Of a DNA stretch of 64,000 nucleotides, positions 26,901-34,322 are shown one piece after another. Source of the stretch: Sceloporus undulatus (taxonomy: Eukaryota; Chordata; Lepidosauria; Squamata; Phrynosomatidae). The notes below the pieces were generated by a model. The model had not been told where the DNA came from and did not search any database. It saw only the letters and a list, made by a program, of their open reading frames with translations. The position numbers and the translations under genes were made by a program. The stretch's first letter is position 1, and each line of letters opens with the position of its first letter. The stretch covers positions 173,811,563-173,875,562 of the forward strand of contig NC_056524.1 in assembly GCF_019175285.1 (NCBI RefSeq). The letters are read 5' to 3'.

Positions 26901-28280
26901 AACGGAGGGGGACAAAATGGGGTGTGCTGCCATTCAAGCCAATGGGGCTTAAATATTGGCAATTTTCTGTTTTCATGGAGGGGTCCGGTATGATCACCCG
27001 CAAAAACAGGGGGGCTCTTGTATAAAACTATGTATTGCACAAATAAGCCATACTATCACAAACATAACAATAAATCTAACAGCTAAACATATACCCTAAT
27101 GACCTCCCCCACTTACCCAAAAGGTAGTTACAACCCCCTATGTTCTATACTTCCTCTAATCAATTAATACACCTTTTGCTTATACGATATAAATTCATTT
27201 CACAAAAACTTAAACTAGTATGTACAGTACTCCCAATGTAGGAATCCTGGGATTTCTAGTCTAGTTTGGATGGTGCTTAGAAAGCTCTTCCATAGTTCAA
27301 GGATTTGTTATAGAGCACTTGAGCAGTGGTTTCTAAGTATCTCCTACAAACTACAAATTCCAGGATTCCCTGGAATGGAGCCCTGGCAGTTAAGAGTGGC
27401 TTCAAACTCCTATGATTGTGCAGTGTGGATATTTCAACAAAACTTGCTCACAATTTTGTGCCTACGTGATTAATCTCAATTAAAAATGCTTCCAGCAGAC
27501 AGTTGAAAGAATGTGCGGTGGTACTGTATGTGCCTTCAAGTCACCTGTTGACTTATGGTGACCTCATGAATTTTGTAGGGGTTTCTTAGGCAAGGAATAC
27601 CAAGAGGAGGTTTTGCCAGTTCCTTCCTCTGAAATATAGCCTACTGCATCTGGTTTTTCTAGCAAGTTTGCCATCCAAGTACTAACCAGACCTGCCCCTG
27701 CTTAGCTTCCAAGATCAGAGGATCTGGTGCCATTAGAATATTTAGGTGGGTTACAAGAACAAAGATTGCCTGATTAATCCCTGACTATAGGTGAAATGGT
27801 GGTTGGAAGGTAAATTAGCAATGATGGCTAAAGCCCAGAATTATCTACATCTCAGTGGTGAAATAGTTCAGTTATTGATTTTGATAATGACAATCCTAAA
27901 ATAGGTCCAATCCTGAAAAGGTGGTATTCATATGGAAATGACAGGACAATATCCAAACCATAAACAAACAAGACACTAGAACAACAACTTTGGGTCTGTC
28001 CTGACTGGAATTGAAATAAGCAGAAGAAGCAGTTGATCTTACCATATCTGCATCTGTACTGGCAGACTCCATTCTTCCCTCCTAGCAGCTCCGAGACAAA
28101 GTCTAAATAGCCATTAACTGCTTCAAAGCTATCCCGGATGGTCCCGATCCCCCAGTCAGAAAAAGAGCTTTCCTCTGGTAACACTGACTGCTGGGCAGTG
28201 CTGTCTTGTATTGTTTCTTCAGTGCATCTCCCTATGGTCAAAGACAAGTAGAAGATCAGAGTGCTGACTGCCAATTTCAT
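14864..28280 (-). CDS. PLA2G12B: PLA2G12B (group XIIB secretory phospholipase A2-like), complete
   Basis: Four coding exons, read right to left: 28043-28280, 20977-21065, 19333-19498, 14864-14982. The 612 nt make 203 residues plus TGA; human has about 195. The order is a signal peptide ([19 protein letters not shown]), a variable acidic linker, [14 protein letters not shown], the Ca-loop region with [12 protein letters not shown], then the helix [13 protein letters not shown]. Active PLA2s have His-Asp in that helix; here it is Leu-Asp, the known family-wide substitution, so the protein should be secreted but catalytically dead. The mammalian protein acts in liver and gut in secretion of triglyceride-rich lipoproteins and is controlled by HNF4A. 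Phases are 1, 0, 1 at the three introns and all sites are GT-AG. The start is chosen by alignment to human MKLA; an in-frame ATG lies 11 codons upstream. The gene lies tail-to-tail with OIT3. Confidence 0.97.
15054..15349 (+). mobile_element. MER2/Tigger-like DNA element
   Basis: Ends 'cagattgagtctcctgtatc' and 'ccagataagggacattcagc' are inverted. The interior has 'acttgggaccagaaatgttt', 'gaaattcatttatatttcg', 'ttgtatacattgaaccatta' and 'cccatgtggacaattttgg'. These words agree, as I recall it, with the MER2-group (pogo/Tigger) elements of mammals over nearly the whole length. Non-autonomous. Flanked by TA-rich DNA. Confidence 0.7.
15721..15890 (-). mobile_element. tRNA-type SINE (CAA-tail family), antisense
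   Basis: Reads 'gttgctgttgtgcgacttc', 'caagtcatttctgacttatg', 'ttcatggggttttctgagg' and 'ccaaggtcacctagtggg'. The terminal tRNA-like head is lost. Confidence 0.82.
15902..16112 (-). mobile_element. tRNA-type SINE (CAA-tail family), near full length, antisense
   Basis: Starts with a GTT-rich tail complement, then 'gtgccttcaagtcatttccc', 'ttttcttggcaagatttgtt', 'gaaccctgatctcc', and ends in 'aaccactacaccacactgac', the complement of the tRNA-like head with its B-box-like 'gggatttgaaccctg' region. Confidence 0.88.
17130..17265 (+). mobile_element. LINE-type 3' end
   Basis: Ends with 'ggtaagctgctttgaatccc' and 'ggtacaaataaatataat', a typical 3' UTR end of L3/CR1-type elements. No coding sequence. 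Confidence 0.45.
17270..17822. mobile_element. DNA element with TIRs, split by a Tigger-like MITE
   Basis: Ends 'agcagtgacatcacagggg' and 'ctagtgatgccactgctt' are inverted. 'ggtgacacccc' words recur on both sides. The Tigger-like MITE at 17422-17657 sits inside, so it inserted later. A relative occupies 49528-50033. Confidence 0.55.
17422..17657. mobile_element. Tigger/pogo-like MITE with TA target duplication
   Basis: Starts 'cagtaggcccttgttatcc' and ends 'ggataaggatggctgactg', imperfect inverted repeats. Internal 'ccgtggatgctcaagtccc' and 'ggatgcttgaatccgtgg' are also inverted. TA dinucleotides flank at 17420-17421 and 17658-17659. Confidence 0.75.
18440..18540. mobile_element. short palindromic MITE ('ccagatgtt' family), degenerate
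   Basis: 'ccaccaactagcatggccag' followed by 'gtttgtagtccagtgccatc' and 'aggagggcccc', the order seen in other members but with worn ends. Confidence 0.4.
18581..18745 (-). mobile_element. 5S-rRNA-type SINE body, antisense
   Basis: 'gtcaagccatctgttgactt', 'atggtgaccctatgaatttc' and 'ccagttccttcctctgaaat' match the 3' body of the 5S-derived SINE at 27521-27733. The 5S head itself is absent or unrecognisable. Confidence 0.6.
18905..19100 (-). mobile_element. unclassified reptile repeat ('gtcgacttcaacttatgg')
   Basis: 'atcaggtcgacttcaactt', 'atggcaaccctatgaatgag', 'ctgtagtttggtcttcctct' and 'ttccactttaccaagcatt' match an interspersed repeat I recall from lizard DNA. Class uncertain, perhaps a SINE or LINE 3' end. 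Confidence 0.45.
19333..19498 (-). CDS. PLA2G12B: PLA2G12B coding exon 3 (catalytic-helix exon)
   Basis: 166 nt. Encodes [20 protein letters not shown], then [16 protein letters not shown] and [19 protein letters not shown]. The position of the PLA2 catalytic His is Leu (CCNQL-D). Donor is GAAG/gtaagt and acceptor is 'cctctgtgcag'. Confidence 0.97.
19527..19633. repeat. 29-bp direct repeat, offset 78, beside exon 3
   Basis: 'gggttctgatgcagaatata' with nine further bases occurs at 19527-19555 and again at 19605-19633 with one mismatch. It lies in the intron just upstream (in transcription) of PLA2G12B exon 3. Confidence 0.85.
20977..21065 (-). CDS. PLA2G12B: PLA2G12B coding exon 2
   Basis: 89 nt, too short to stand out as an open frame. 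Encodes (G)[20 protein letters not shown] then FLGLKVPES. Human has [20 protein letters not shown]. The acceptor is 'gcttatcttacag' and the donor AGT/gtatgt. Phase 1 in and phase 0 out agree with exons 1 and 3. Confidence 0.96.
21300..21375 (+). repeat. purine-rich (GGA/GAA) tract
   Basis: About 75 nt of almost pure A and G with GGAGGAGGAGGAG in the middle, in PLA2G12B intron 1. Confidence 0.8.
22360..22545 (+). mobile_element. second tRNA-type SINE variety, degenerate
   Basis: 'ggagtgttagacctggaaga', 'ggtacagtccccactactcc', 'gggtcagtcactctctctct' and 'cagcctaactacctc' follow the order of a reptile tRNA SINE. It lacks the CAA-type 3' end of the commoner family. Confidence 0.5.
22553..22748 (+). 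mobile_element. tRNA-type SINE (CAA-tail family)
   Basis: 'tagactatgactctgaaact', 'gggttcaaatctccatgc', 'gtgaccttaggcaagtcaca', 'gccaagaaaaccctgtgata' and a 'gaaggcacacaagaacaa' tail. Confidence 0.85.
22785..22812. mobile_element. single end of a Tigger-like MITE
   Basis: 'ccgtggataaggagggccaa' followed by CTGTA is a lone terminal repeat of the Tigger type. No partner end was found nearby. Confidence 0.5.
22815..23100 (+). mobile_element. CR1 LINE 3' end
   Basis: 'gagattccacctcaacatta', 'gaacatcctgacagtaagag', 'tggagtctccttctttggag', 'tctttaagcagaggctggag', and 'gttggactggatggcccttg' are the hallmark 3' end of chicken-type CR1. Strongly 5'-truncated, as usual for CR1. Confidence 0.88.
23818..24047 (+). 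mobile_element. tRNA-type SINE (CAA-tail family), near full length
   Basis: 'gccaatgtagtgtagttttt', 'gttggactaggaccctggag', 'accagggtttgaattcc', 'gtcacactctctcagcac', 'gggtcaccataagtcagg' and a (CAA)n tail to 24047. Confidence 0.9.
24198..24219 (+). repeat. (CA)n microsatellite
   Basis: Uninterrupted CA repeat of about 11 units, next to the AAT-type tail of the LINE at 24226. Confidence 0.9.
24226..25815 (-). mobile_element. CR1/L3-type LINE, 5'-truncated, with open reverse transcriptase frame
   Basis: Read right to left, an open frame enters at about 25815 ([20 protein letters not shown]) and stays open to a stop at 24723. The frame from 25757 gives 344 residues: motif [19 protein letters not shown] (about 29-46), motif C YQYADDTQ (61-68, catalytic YADD), motif D with [11 protein letters not shown], motif E-like VRSLGVLLD, and the C-terminal [14 protein letters not shown] and [14 protein letters not shown] typical of CR1/L3. 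The 3' UTR follows, interrupted by a MITE at 24445-24698, and ends in an AAT repeat at the low-coordinate end. The endonuclease and fingers are missing, so it is immobile. Absence of breaks over 1.08 kb suggests a fairly recent insertion. Confidence 0.9.
24445..24698. mobile_element. mariner/pogo-like MITE, TA target duplication, in LINE 3' UTR
   Basis: Starts 'cagtggtacctcgggatacg' and ends 'cgtaacccgaggcaccactg', inverted repeats. TA flanks at 24443-24444 and 24699-24700. The interior repeats 'gggttacgaa'-type words and a GC-rich core. A second copy of near-equal length is at 37453-37706. Plus-strand open frames across it are by-products. Confidence 0.9.
26165..26312. mobile_element. small palindromic element
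   Basis: 'ggcctgaatcctatcattag' and 'ggccaataggattcagacc' are inverted ends, with 'tcccaactagag' and 'ctctagttggga' just inside. Non-coding. Confidence 0.65.
26690..27440. mobile_element. hAT-like MITE split by a 478-bp insertion
   Basis: The left half (26690-26762) has 'tttgataccactttaacttc' and 'ggctccatcctatggaatcc'. The right half (27241-27440) has 'ggaatcctgggatttctagt' and 'attccaggattccctggaat' with 'gcagtgtggat' at the end. The insert 26763-27240 is flanked by a 17-bp direct repeat (26746-26762 and 27241-27257) with two mismatches, which suits a target-primed retroposon. Confidence 0.6.
26840..27020. mobile_element. Tigger-like MITE, TA target duplication
   Basis: Ends 'cagtcacccttccatttttg' and 'caaaaacaggggggctcttg' are inverted. 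TA flanks at 26838-26839 and 27021-27022. It sits inside the 26763-27240 insert, so three layers of insertion are stacked here. Confidence 0.75.
27521..27735 (-). mobile_element. 5S-rRNA-derived SINE, antisense
   Basis: The 3' body comes first ('tatgtgccttcaagtcacct', 'gttgacttatggtgacctca', 'ccagttccttcctctgaaat'), then the complement of a 5S rRNA internal promoter region: 'ccatccaagtactaaccaga', 'ctgcttagcttccaagatca' and 'gaggatctggtgcc'. These match the 5S words 'ctggttagtacttggatgg' and 'gaagctaagcag'. Confidence 0.85.
28043..28280 (-). CDS. PLA2G12B: PLA2G12B coding exon 1 (signal peptide)
   Basis: 238 nt. Met-Lys then a hydrophobic run ([15 protein letters not shown]) and Arg-Cys: a signal peptide with likely cleavage near residues 18-20. 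An acidic and Ser/Gln-rich linker, [28 protein letters not shown] and [12 protein letters not shown] follow. The donor is TATG/gtaaga. The context of the chosen ATG (acaATGa) is better than that of the in-frame ATG 33 nt upstream (tccATGg). Confidence 0.96.
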
Positions 28281-28393
28281 TGTAAAGTTAAACAAAACAA
28301 ATCCCAACACCATGGAGCTGTGATAGAAAAGTGATTGGGGGTATTGACAGCGGAGCACTTTTGAGCACAGGGCAGGTGCACACCCCTCTCCAG

Positions 28394-28407
28394 TGGACTT
28401 TCAACTC
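28394..28407 (-). promoter_or_regulatory. candidate HNF4-type site upstream of PLA2G12B
   Basis: On the minus strand the sequence is GAGTTGAAAGTCCA, about 115 nt upstream of the start codon. It differs by one base from the HNF4-preferred CAAAGTCCA core. Mammalian PLA2G12B is reported as an HNF4A target. Motif reading by eye; the transcription start is not located. Confidence 0.4.
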
Positions 28408-28611
28408 TGCTCTGGGAATAGCATGAGGTCACCACAGTCAGGGAGCACAAAGTTTAGGTACTTTGGTCCAAACACAACTCAGTGAACACAGTGTGTTGCC
28501 CAATATTTAAGGCTCTTTTATTTACTCACTGGGTTGCTTCCAGTTTAGACGCCAATATAGGTAGATGTCTGGTATGGCATAATCCCATGGCTAATCATAA
28601 AATGATTAGCG

Positions 28612-28735
28612 AAAAGTGTGGCCCTCCAGATATTGTTGGATTGCAACTCCCAGGATTCCCCACCATTAGGTATGCTGGCTAGGACTAATGGGAATTGCAA
28701 TCCAGCAACATCTAAAGGGCCACAGCTTTCCCACT
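28612..28735. mobile_element. short palindromic MITE ('ccagatgtt' family), good copy
   Basis: 'gtggccctccagatattgtt' and 'agcaacatctaaagggccac' are inverted ends. Between them 'gcaactcccaggattcccc' and 'taatgggaattgcaat' are also inverted. Confidence 0.75.
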
Positions 28736-29800
28736 CCTGCTATGGGGGAAATTGGTGCTTTCCCAAGACACACACCCCCCCGCTCCTATTTGCTACAATT
28801 AAAGCTAGGTGAGCCTATCAATTTTGGTTTTGCTGCATTTTTCACTTCCCCATCTCCATATTTGTTTTAGCCTACATTCACATTGGTCTGAAAATGTGCC
28901 AACTGCACACTGAGGCAGTTCTCAGTGGTGTGTGTGTGTGTAAATGCAGCTTATATGTGCATACATATATTTTGGACAGGCTGAAGGGGAGTAGTCTCTT
29001 GGCCCTGCACTCTACACCATTGGTCTCAATGTGCATCAGTCACTTTGCTGGCTCCCTTATGCAGTTATGTAACAACATCAAGTAGGGAGTGCTGATGCAC
29101 ATTGGGGCATTCTTGCCAGTGTCCCATTACACATTTTTGCAATTCACTAACAGGGTTTCTTAGTACTTCTGCTATGTAGCTAAGTAAACATAAAGTTTTG
29201 CAGTGCAGACTGTGATGAAGGATTCCAACCAATAATTTTAAAATAGATCTTTTTTGAAGAAAAAAAAGTAAAAACATTTTTTTTTAAAAAATCCATCATC
29301 CTTTTAAAGCAAATTGAAAATGAACCAATTGAATTACAGTTAAAAGCATACATTACAAGCAGTCTGGTAGCATCTTAAAGGCACCACAAAATTTGTAGTT
29401 ATTTTATACCCTTCTCAGGTGTAGCTAACATCATCTGCCTTATCTCTGTAAGGCACGTGGTAACCTTGACACACATCAGTGAACTTCAGGAGTCTTGGGC
29501 AGCAAAATCTTGTCAATATTAGATTAGGTTCAGAAAGATTTTCTGGTTTTTTGTGATTCTAAATGCCACAGACCTTCAGGACTCTGGTTCTGCTCTTCAA
29601 ACTACTTATTGCTTGACTGGGCCTGTTTTCCTCCCTGTCTTTTCCCAAGAGAAAGTTGTTTACACTCCCATACTTCATGCAGGACCAGATCGAGACATTT
29701 TGTTCCCTGAGAGAAATCAGTAAATGGTATTCCCTCGTCACCTAAATCAAGATTCTCTCCAGGGCCACATTATCAATTTTTTCCATTGGAGAAGTTGCAC

Positions 29801-30032
29801 CAATAGCAAGAGCAATAACAAAAGCATTTTCATTTTTATACTGCTTCATAGTGAACTCAGCACTCACTCAGTGGTTTACAGTGTGTAAGCCAATTGCCCC
29901 CAACAAGCTGGATACTCAGTTTTACCGATCTACGAAAGGATGGAAGGCTGAGTCAGCTCTGGAGCCCTGAGATCGAACTCACAACCTTGTGGCTGCAGTA
30001 CTAGCATTTAACCACTGCTCCACCAGCTCCCT
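29801..30032 (-). mobile_element. tRNA-type SINE with GCTATT-type tail, antisense
   Basis: 'caatagcaagagcaataaca' tail complement, then 'gccaattgcccccaacaagc', 'ctacgaaaggatggaaggct', 'gagatcgaactcacaacctt' (B-box complement) and 'ttaaccactgctccaccagc' (head complement). A sense relative is at 55481-55694. Confidence 0.85.
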
Positions 30033-30334
30033 GACCCACTAGGAAGCCAGTGCCAAAAGGGAAAGGTATACCTGGATTCTTCTTCTTCCCCACTCACTTC
30101 CTAAGGACACATGAGCCTCACTCTCACTGCCATCACATTAGTAAAAGGAAATGGATACTAACCCGTTTTAGAGCTTTCCTTATCACTATTTCTGACATCA
30201 ATGGTCCCTCGCGTTCTCTTCCAACACTCCCCCTTGGAAGGACTGCCATAGCTATGTACTATGTATTTGACACACTTGTGTTTGCCTTGTCCAGCGGAGT
30301 GTTTTTAGAATCAAAGGTTTGGTTGGAAAATGTG

Positions 30335-30450
30335 TAACCCTCCAGATGGTGTTGGACAACAACTCCGATCATCTCTAGCCAGCATGGCCAATGGTCAAGG
30401 ATGCTGGATTTGTAGTCTAACAACATTGGGAAGGCTGCAGATCCTTCAGT
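30335..30450. mobile_element. short palindromic MITE ('ccagatgtt' family)
   Basis: 'ccctccagatggtgttggac' and 'gtctaacaacattgggaagg' are inverted ends around 'ccagcatggccaatggtc'. Confidence 0.6.
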
Positions 30451-30509
30451 TCTTCAGTTACATATAACACACCCCTCATTCATTGACGATCCAGGAAACT
30501 ACTGACTGT

Positions 30510-31185
30510 GAAGTCGAAGGCTTTCATGGCTGGCATCCATGGTTTTTTGTGGGTTTTTTGGGCTATGTGGCCATGTTCTAGAAGATTTTCTTCCTGACTT
30601 TTCACCAGCATCTGTGGTTGGCATCTTCAGGGAATGCTTGCCTGGAAAAAGTGGGTCTATATATACTGTGTGAGCCTGGGAATGCAGGAGTGATTTGCAT
30701 GTGTATTGTTCTGTTGCTGATGGCAGGCCTCAGGCTGGGAGGCTAATGCAAAAGAGGATTAGTGTCTGCTAATTGGTGGTCATTATCTGCTGGGAAAGCC
30801 CCTGACTCTGAGTGGTTTTGCATTTGCTGAGTCCTTATTTTGCTATTCCTCAGGACTTCTCTGAAGATGCCAGCCACAGATGCTGGCGAAACGTCAGGAA
30901 GAAAATCTTCTAGAACATGGCCAATTAAATGTGAAAAGTAATAAGAAAAGGTGAACTCACTCGAAAAGGGAAGATTCAAAAGCATATTAGGAAAAATATA
31001 TGGAATATATTTTAGTTATGTTTTTTAATGTATATAATGTAACTTGGTCATTTTGGACAGTAGACACGAAATTCAGATGTATGTGTTGTAATGTGTTGTG
31101 TTTGTCTTTATCGATAAAATAAAAATAAATAAATAAATAAATAAATGACCATGGCCACATAGCCCGAAAAACCCACTAAAAACAA
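30510..31185. mobile_element. TIR element ('gaagtcgaaggctttcatgg') split by a LINE-like insert
   Basis: The left arm 30510-30633 has 'ggctatgtggccatgttcta', 'cagcatctgtggttggcatc'. The right arm carries their complements: 'gatgccagccacagatgctg', 'gaaacgtcaggaagaaaatc', 'ttctagaacatggcc', and after the insert 'acatagcccgaaaaaccca'. Arms are about 110 nt. A short scrap of the same end is at 59424-59452. Confidence 0.8.
30923..31149 (+). mobile_element. LINE-type 3' fragment with AAAT tail and 7-bp target duplication
   Basis: AT-rich 3' UTR-like text ends in 'taaaataaaaataaataaa' repeats. CATGGCC flanks it at 30916-30922 and 31150-31156, and the interrupted host element reads through cleanly when the insert is removed. 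Family of the insert not identified. Confidence 0.75.
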
Positions 31186-31364
31186 CTACTATCACCAGAA
31201 AGAACTGTAATGGTTTAGTAAACATGCTAAGTCTTTGCGCAGCAAAAATATCCAAAATATTAAATTCCTGGTTTGGTCCTGTGTTCTGGATCCTGGCTGT
31301 TGCTCAGCTGCTACCAAGAGTCTGGTGCATGGAGCCCTCTTTTAACAATGGGATGAAAAATCTG

Positions 31365-31480
31365 AGACCTTCCAGATATTGTTGACCTCCTGCTTTCATC
31401 GTCCCTCTCCATTGGCTACACTGGATAGAGCTAATGGGAGTTGTAGTCTGAGAATGTCAGAAGAGCCACATGTTGCCCTT
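31365..31480. mobile_element. short palindromic MITE ('ccagatgtt' family)
   Basis: 'accttccagatattgttgac' at left, 'gctaatgggagttgtagtc' and 'gaatgtcagaagagccaca' at right, in the family order. Confidence 0.55.
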
Positions 31481-32135
31481 GAAAAGCACACAAAGACCAG
31501 CTACTTCACTCTGTCTAGTGGGAATGAAAAACAGGGCTTGTGTGTGTCTCATTTCTGCAGGTTCAAGGCAGAACAAAGATGGTATCTTTTAATGGACTGA
31601 CCTGAGCATCTGACTTACTGCTAAGTAATACTTTTAGGCTGCTTCATGAAAGGTTGCGGAAAATATAAAATTAGAGTTGTCCTGATAAAGGCCTTCATCT
31701 TCATACATTCTGTCAACACCTCTTCTTATCTTCCGTTTATTCACATATTGCCATTTTAAGCAGTTATCAGATTGAATTGACCTATCAGATGATGAATGTC
31801 TGTTTTTCCTGCCCTCTGGTGCTTTAGTCTTAGGATTGTTTAATCAGCAAAAGCTGAGACAGGGGAAACCGGGTTCAAGAGTCCTGTTGTCCACTCAGCT
31901 TTGCTTCAAGGAGCAATTAAAGTACCTCTCAGCTGAATAATCTTCCTCTGCAATAAAGAATGAGGGGTATGTGATCTGTAACTGGCCCATATTGTGTGAA
32001 TGTGAACTTAGTAGATGTTTTTCCTCTGAGCATCACTAGTGTGTCTTCTATAAATTAGTTATTTTGTTATTGTCTTACAGGAGGCATAACATTTGGGGTT
32101 CTGTAGTCTTCCCTAGCTGTCATTTGGGGTTCAGT

Positions 32136-32312
32136 CCCTGCGTAATATAGTGGTTTGAGTGTTGGCCTATGGCTCTTGAGACCAGAGTTTGATTCCTCAC
32201 TCAACCATGAAAGCAACTGAGTGGCCTTGGGCAAGTTACACACTCTCAGCCTCAGGGGAAGGCAATGAACAAATCTTGCCAAGAAAACCCCATGATAAAT
32301 TTGCCTTAGGCT
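32136..32312 (+). mobile_element. tRNA-type SINE (CAA-tail family), 3'-truncated
   Basis: 'taatatagtggtttgagtgt', 'tgagaccagagtttgattcc', 'gtggccttgggcaagttaca', 'ttgccaagaaaaccccatga'. The tail is absent. Confidence 0.82.
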
Positions 32313-33524
32313 GTTCGTTTAGCATCACAAGCTCTTTCTGGTGTGGCAATTCTCTTTGTGACTGGACAAACCAAAGATGACCCTATTTTATGAAAGTCCC
32401 TGTAACACTCTTTTAAAATTTCCAAAAAGATGGGAGCATAGTGGTAAGCTCCCATCAATATTTTGTGCCCTGGAAAGGGTGCCATAGCCGCTGCGCTGTG
32501 GCTTTACGAAGCTCCTTTGGCACTACATCATCTAAACGCAGCACCAGAGGAGCACCGTGGTGCGGTGTGTGGTGTCACGCTGCCTTGGGGGCGGAATCGG
32601 GGTGTGCATCTTATGGACGCCATGCCAAGTCCAGCCCCAGACTGGCCTTAATGGCCGGACTGCACAGGTCTTCATCTCAAAGGTGCTGCTAGATTCAGTC
32701 TCTCCCACTCTGGTCACTTGCCTTTTTATGCTGACAGAGGTTAGCATGGCTATCTCCTTAAAAACCTGAATAGTGAATTTGTCTATTGTAATTGGTCACT
32801 TTGCTATCTTATGGACCTTGGAAGTAATAATGTCACATGTATCACAGCTTCATGTAGCAAATTAGCTTCTTTGGTATCAGCTTCTTAAATGGTGTTATGT
32901 TCAAGAGTAAAATAGCAAGTGGGGACAATCACATGCTCGAGTAGACCAACCCCCTTACTTGTGAGTAGCTCTTACTCATGAGTAGACTGAGCCCCCCCCC
33001 CAAGGTGTGAGGCCTGCTTGAAGGGTCTTCCTCTGTGTCAGGATGGCATATTTGGAGGGAGGGGTTTTAAGACATTTAGAGTGACATCTTGAGCAGAGAT
33101 GTCCCTTGACTTTTCTAGTGCCTTCCCACATCCTTATTTGGTATATTATATGTGAATTTCCATGCAGCAATTTGGCATGTAGTTAATCTTTTCCTTTTGT
33201 GCCCAGAACATCCATCATATAAACTTCTGGTCCAAGCTGAATGCTGCTCATCTAATCAATATTTCTATTCTATACAAAAGTTGCTTATTCTTTTTTCTCC
33301 TTACATTTGGTAGTAAAATCAATATTCATTGATCCGAGCTTTGGTCTGCATCCTACTGCTAATTTGCCTCTTGATATAAGTGTACAATGAGTGACTTCCT
33401 CGTGGTACAGCAGGTCTCTCATTTCATGATCTTAAATTCATGTATTAATCATGAACGTACATAAACACATTTGTGCAGTCACATGATAAAACAAATCTCT
33501 GTTATTCAATCAAAGCAGCAGGTA

Positions 33525-33840
33525 GCAGCAGCTGCGCTAATGGTTTTCCCGCAATTGCGCTAATGGTTTTCACATAACGCCGCGTTCAGTGATATTATCC
33601 CATGAATAACCTATTATCGCACAGTTGTGCTAATGGTTTTCACACAACATTGAGGTGAAACATAATTAAAATGCCATTAACCCATGAATAACCAGGCAAG
33701 AAACATCAACAAATCATTCATGGGATTTCCCCATGAATGGCTTTTTGCTGTTTTTTTGCCTGGTTATGGCTGTGTTAATTTCGTTTTAATTGCATTTTAA
33801 TGTCAATTAGGCAAATTTCTTGGGTTAATCACTGTTTAAA
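33525..33840. mobile_element. inverted-repeat element with an internal short tandem motif
   Basis: 'gcgctaatggttttc' or near copies occur three times (about 33535, 33552, 33627). Farther right, 'cattaacccatgaataacca' with 'ggcaagaaac' and the complement 'ttgcctggttatggctgtgt' with 'tcatgggatttccccatga' form a long hairpin (about 33672-33780). Confidence 0.5.
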
Positions 33841-34121
33841 GTCCCAACCCCCCCCCCCCCGTGATAAACTCCATAGATGCACATGACCCAAAGGCAGCAA
33901 CTTTGGGTGGCACTGCTCTTGTTTTATATTCAAGGAGGCCAAAGTTTGAATCCAGAATACCAAGTCCTTCTAGAGAAAAGGGAGGGATCCTTTATACTCA
34001 GGCACACCTAGTTAGGAAAAGCACTGAACCAACCAATAACATGGTTCCTGTATGGGCTAATTAACCTTTTTGACCAACTCCACGCTGGCATGTGACCCAT
34101 TTTCTCCTTCCCTGCTTAATT

Positions 34122-34322
34122 GTTGTTGTGTGCCTTCAAGTCATTTCTGACTTACAGCAACCCTATCATGTGGTTTTCTTGGCCCTATCATGGGGTTTGC
34201 CACTGCCATCCTGCGGCTGAGAGTGTGACTTGCCCAAGGTCCCCCAGTGGGTTACATGGCTGAGCAGGGATTCAAATCCTAGTCTCAAGTCCTAGTCTAA
34301 TGCTCAAACCACACTGGCTCTC
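34122..34322 (-). mobile_element. tRNA-type SINE (CAA-tail family), near full length, antisense
   Basis: 'ttgttgttgtgtgccttcaa', 'gtcatttctgacttacagc', 'gtgtgacttgcccaaggtcc', 'gggattcaaatcctagtctc', 'ctcaaaccacactggctct'. An internal short duplication around 'ccctatcatg' is visible. Confidence 0.87.
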
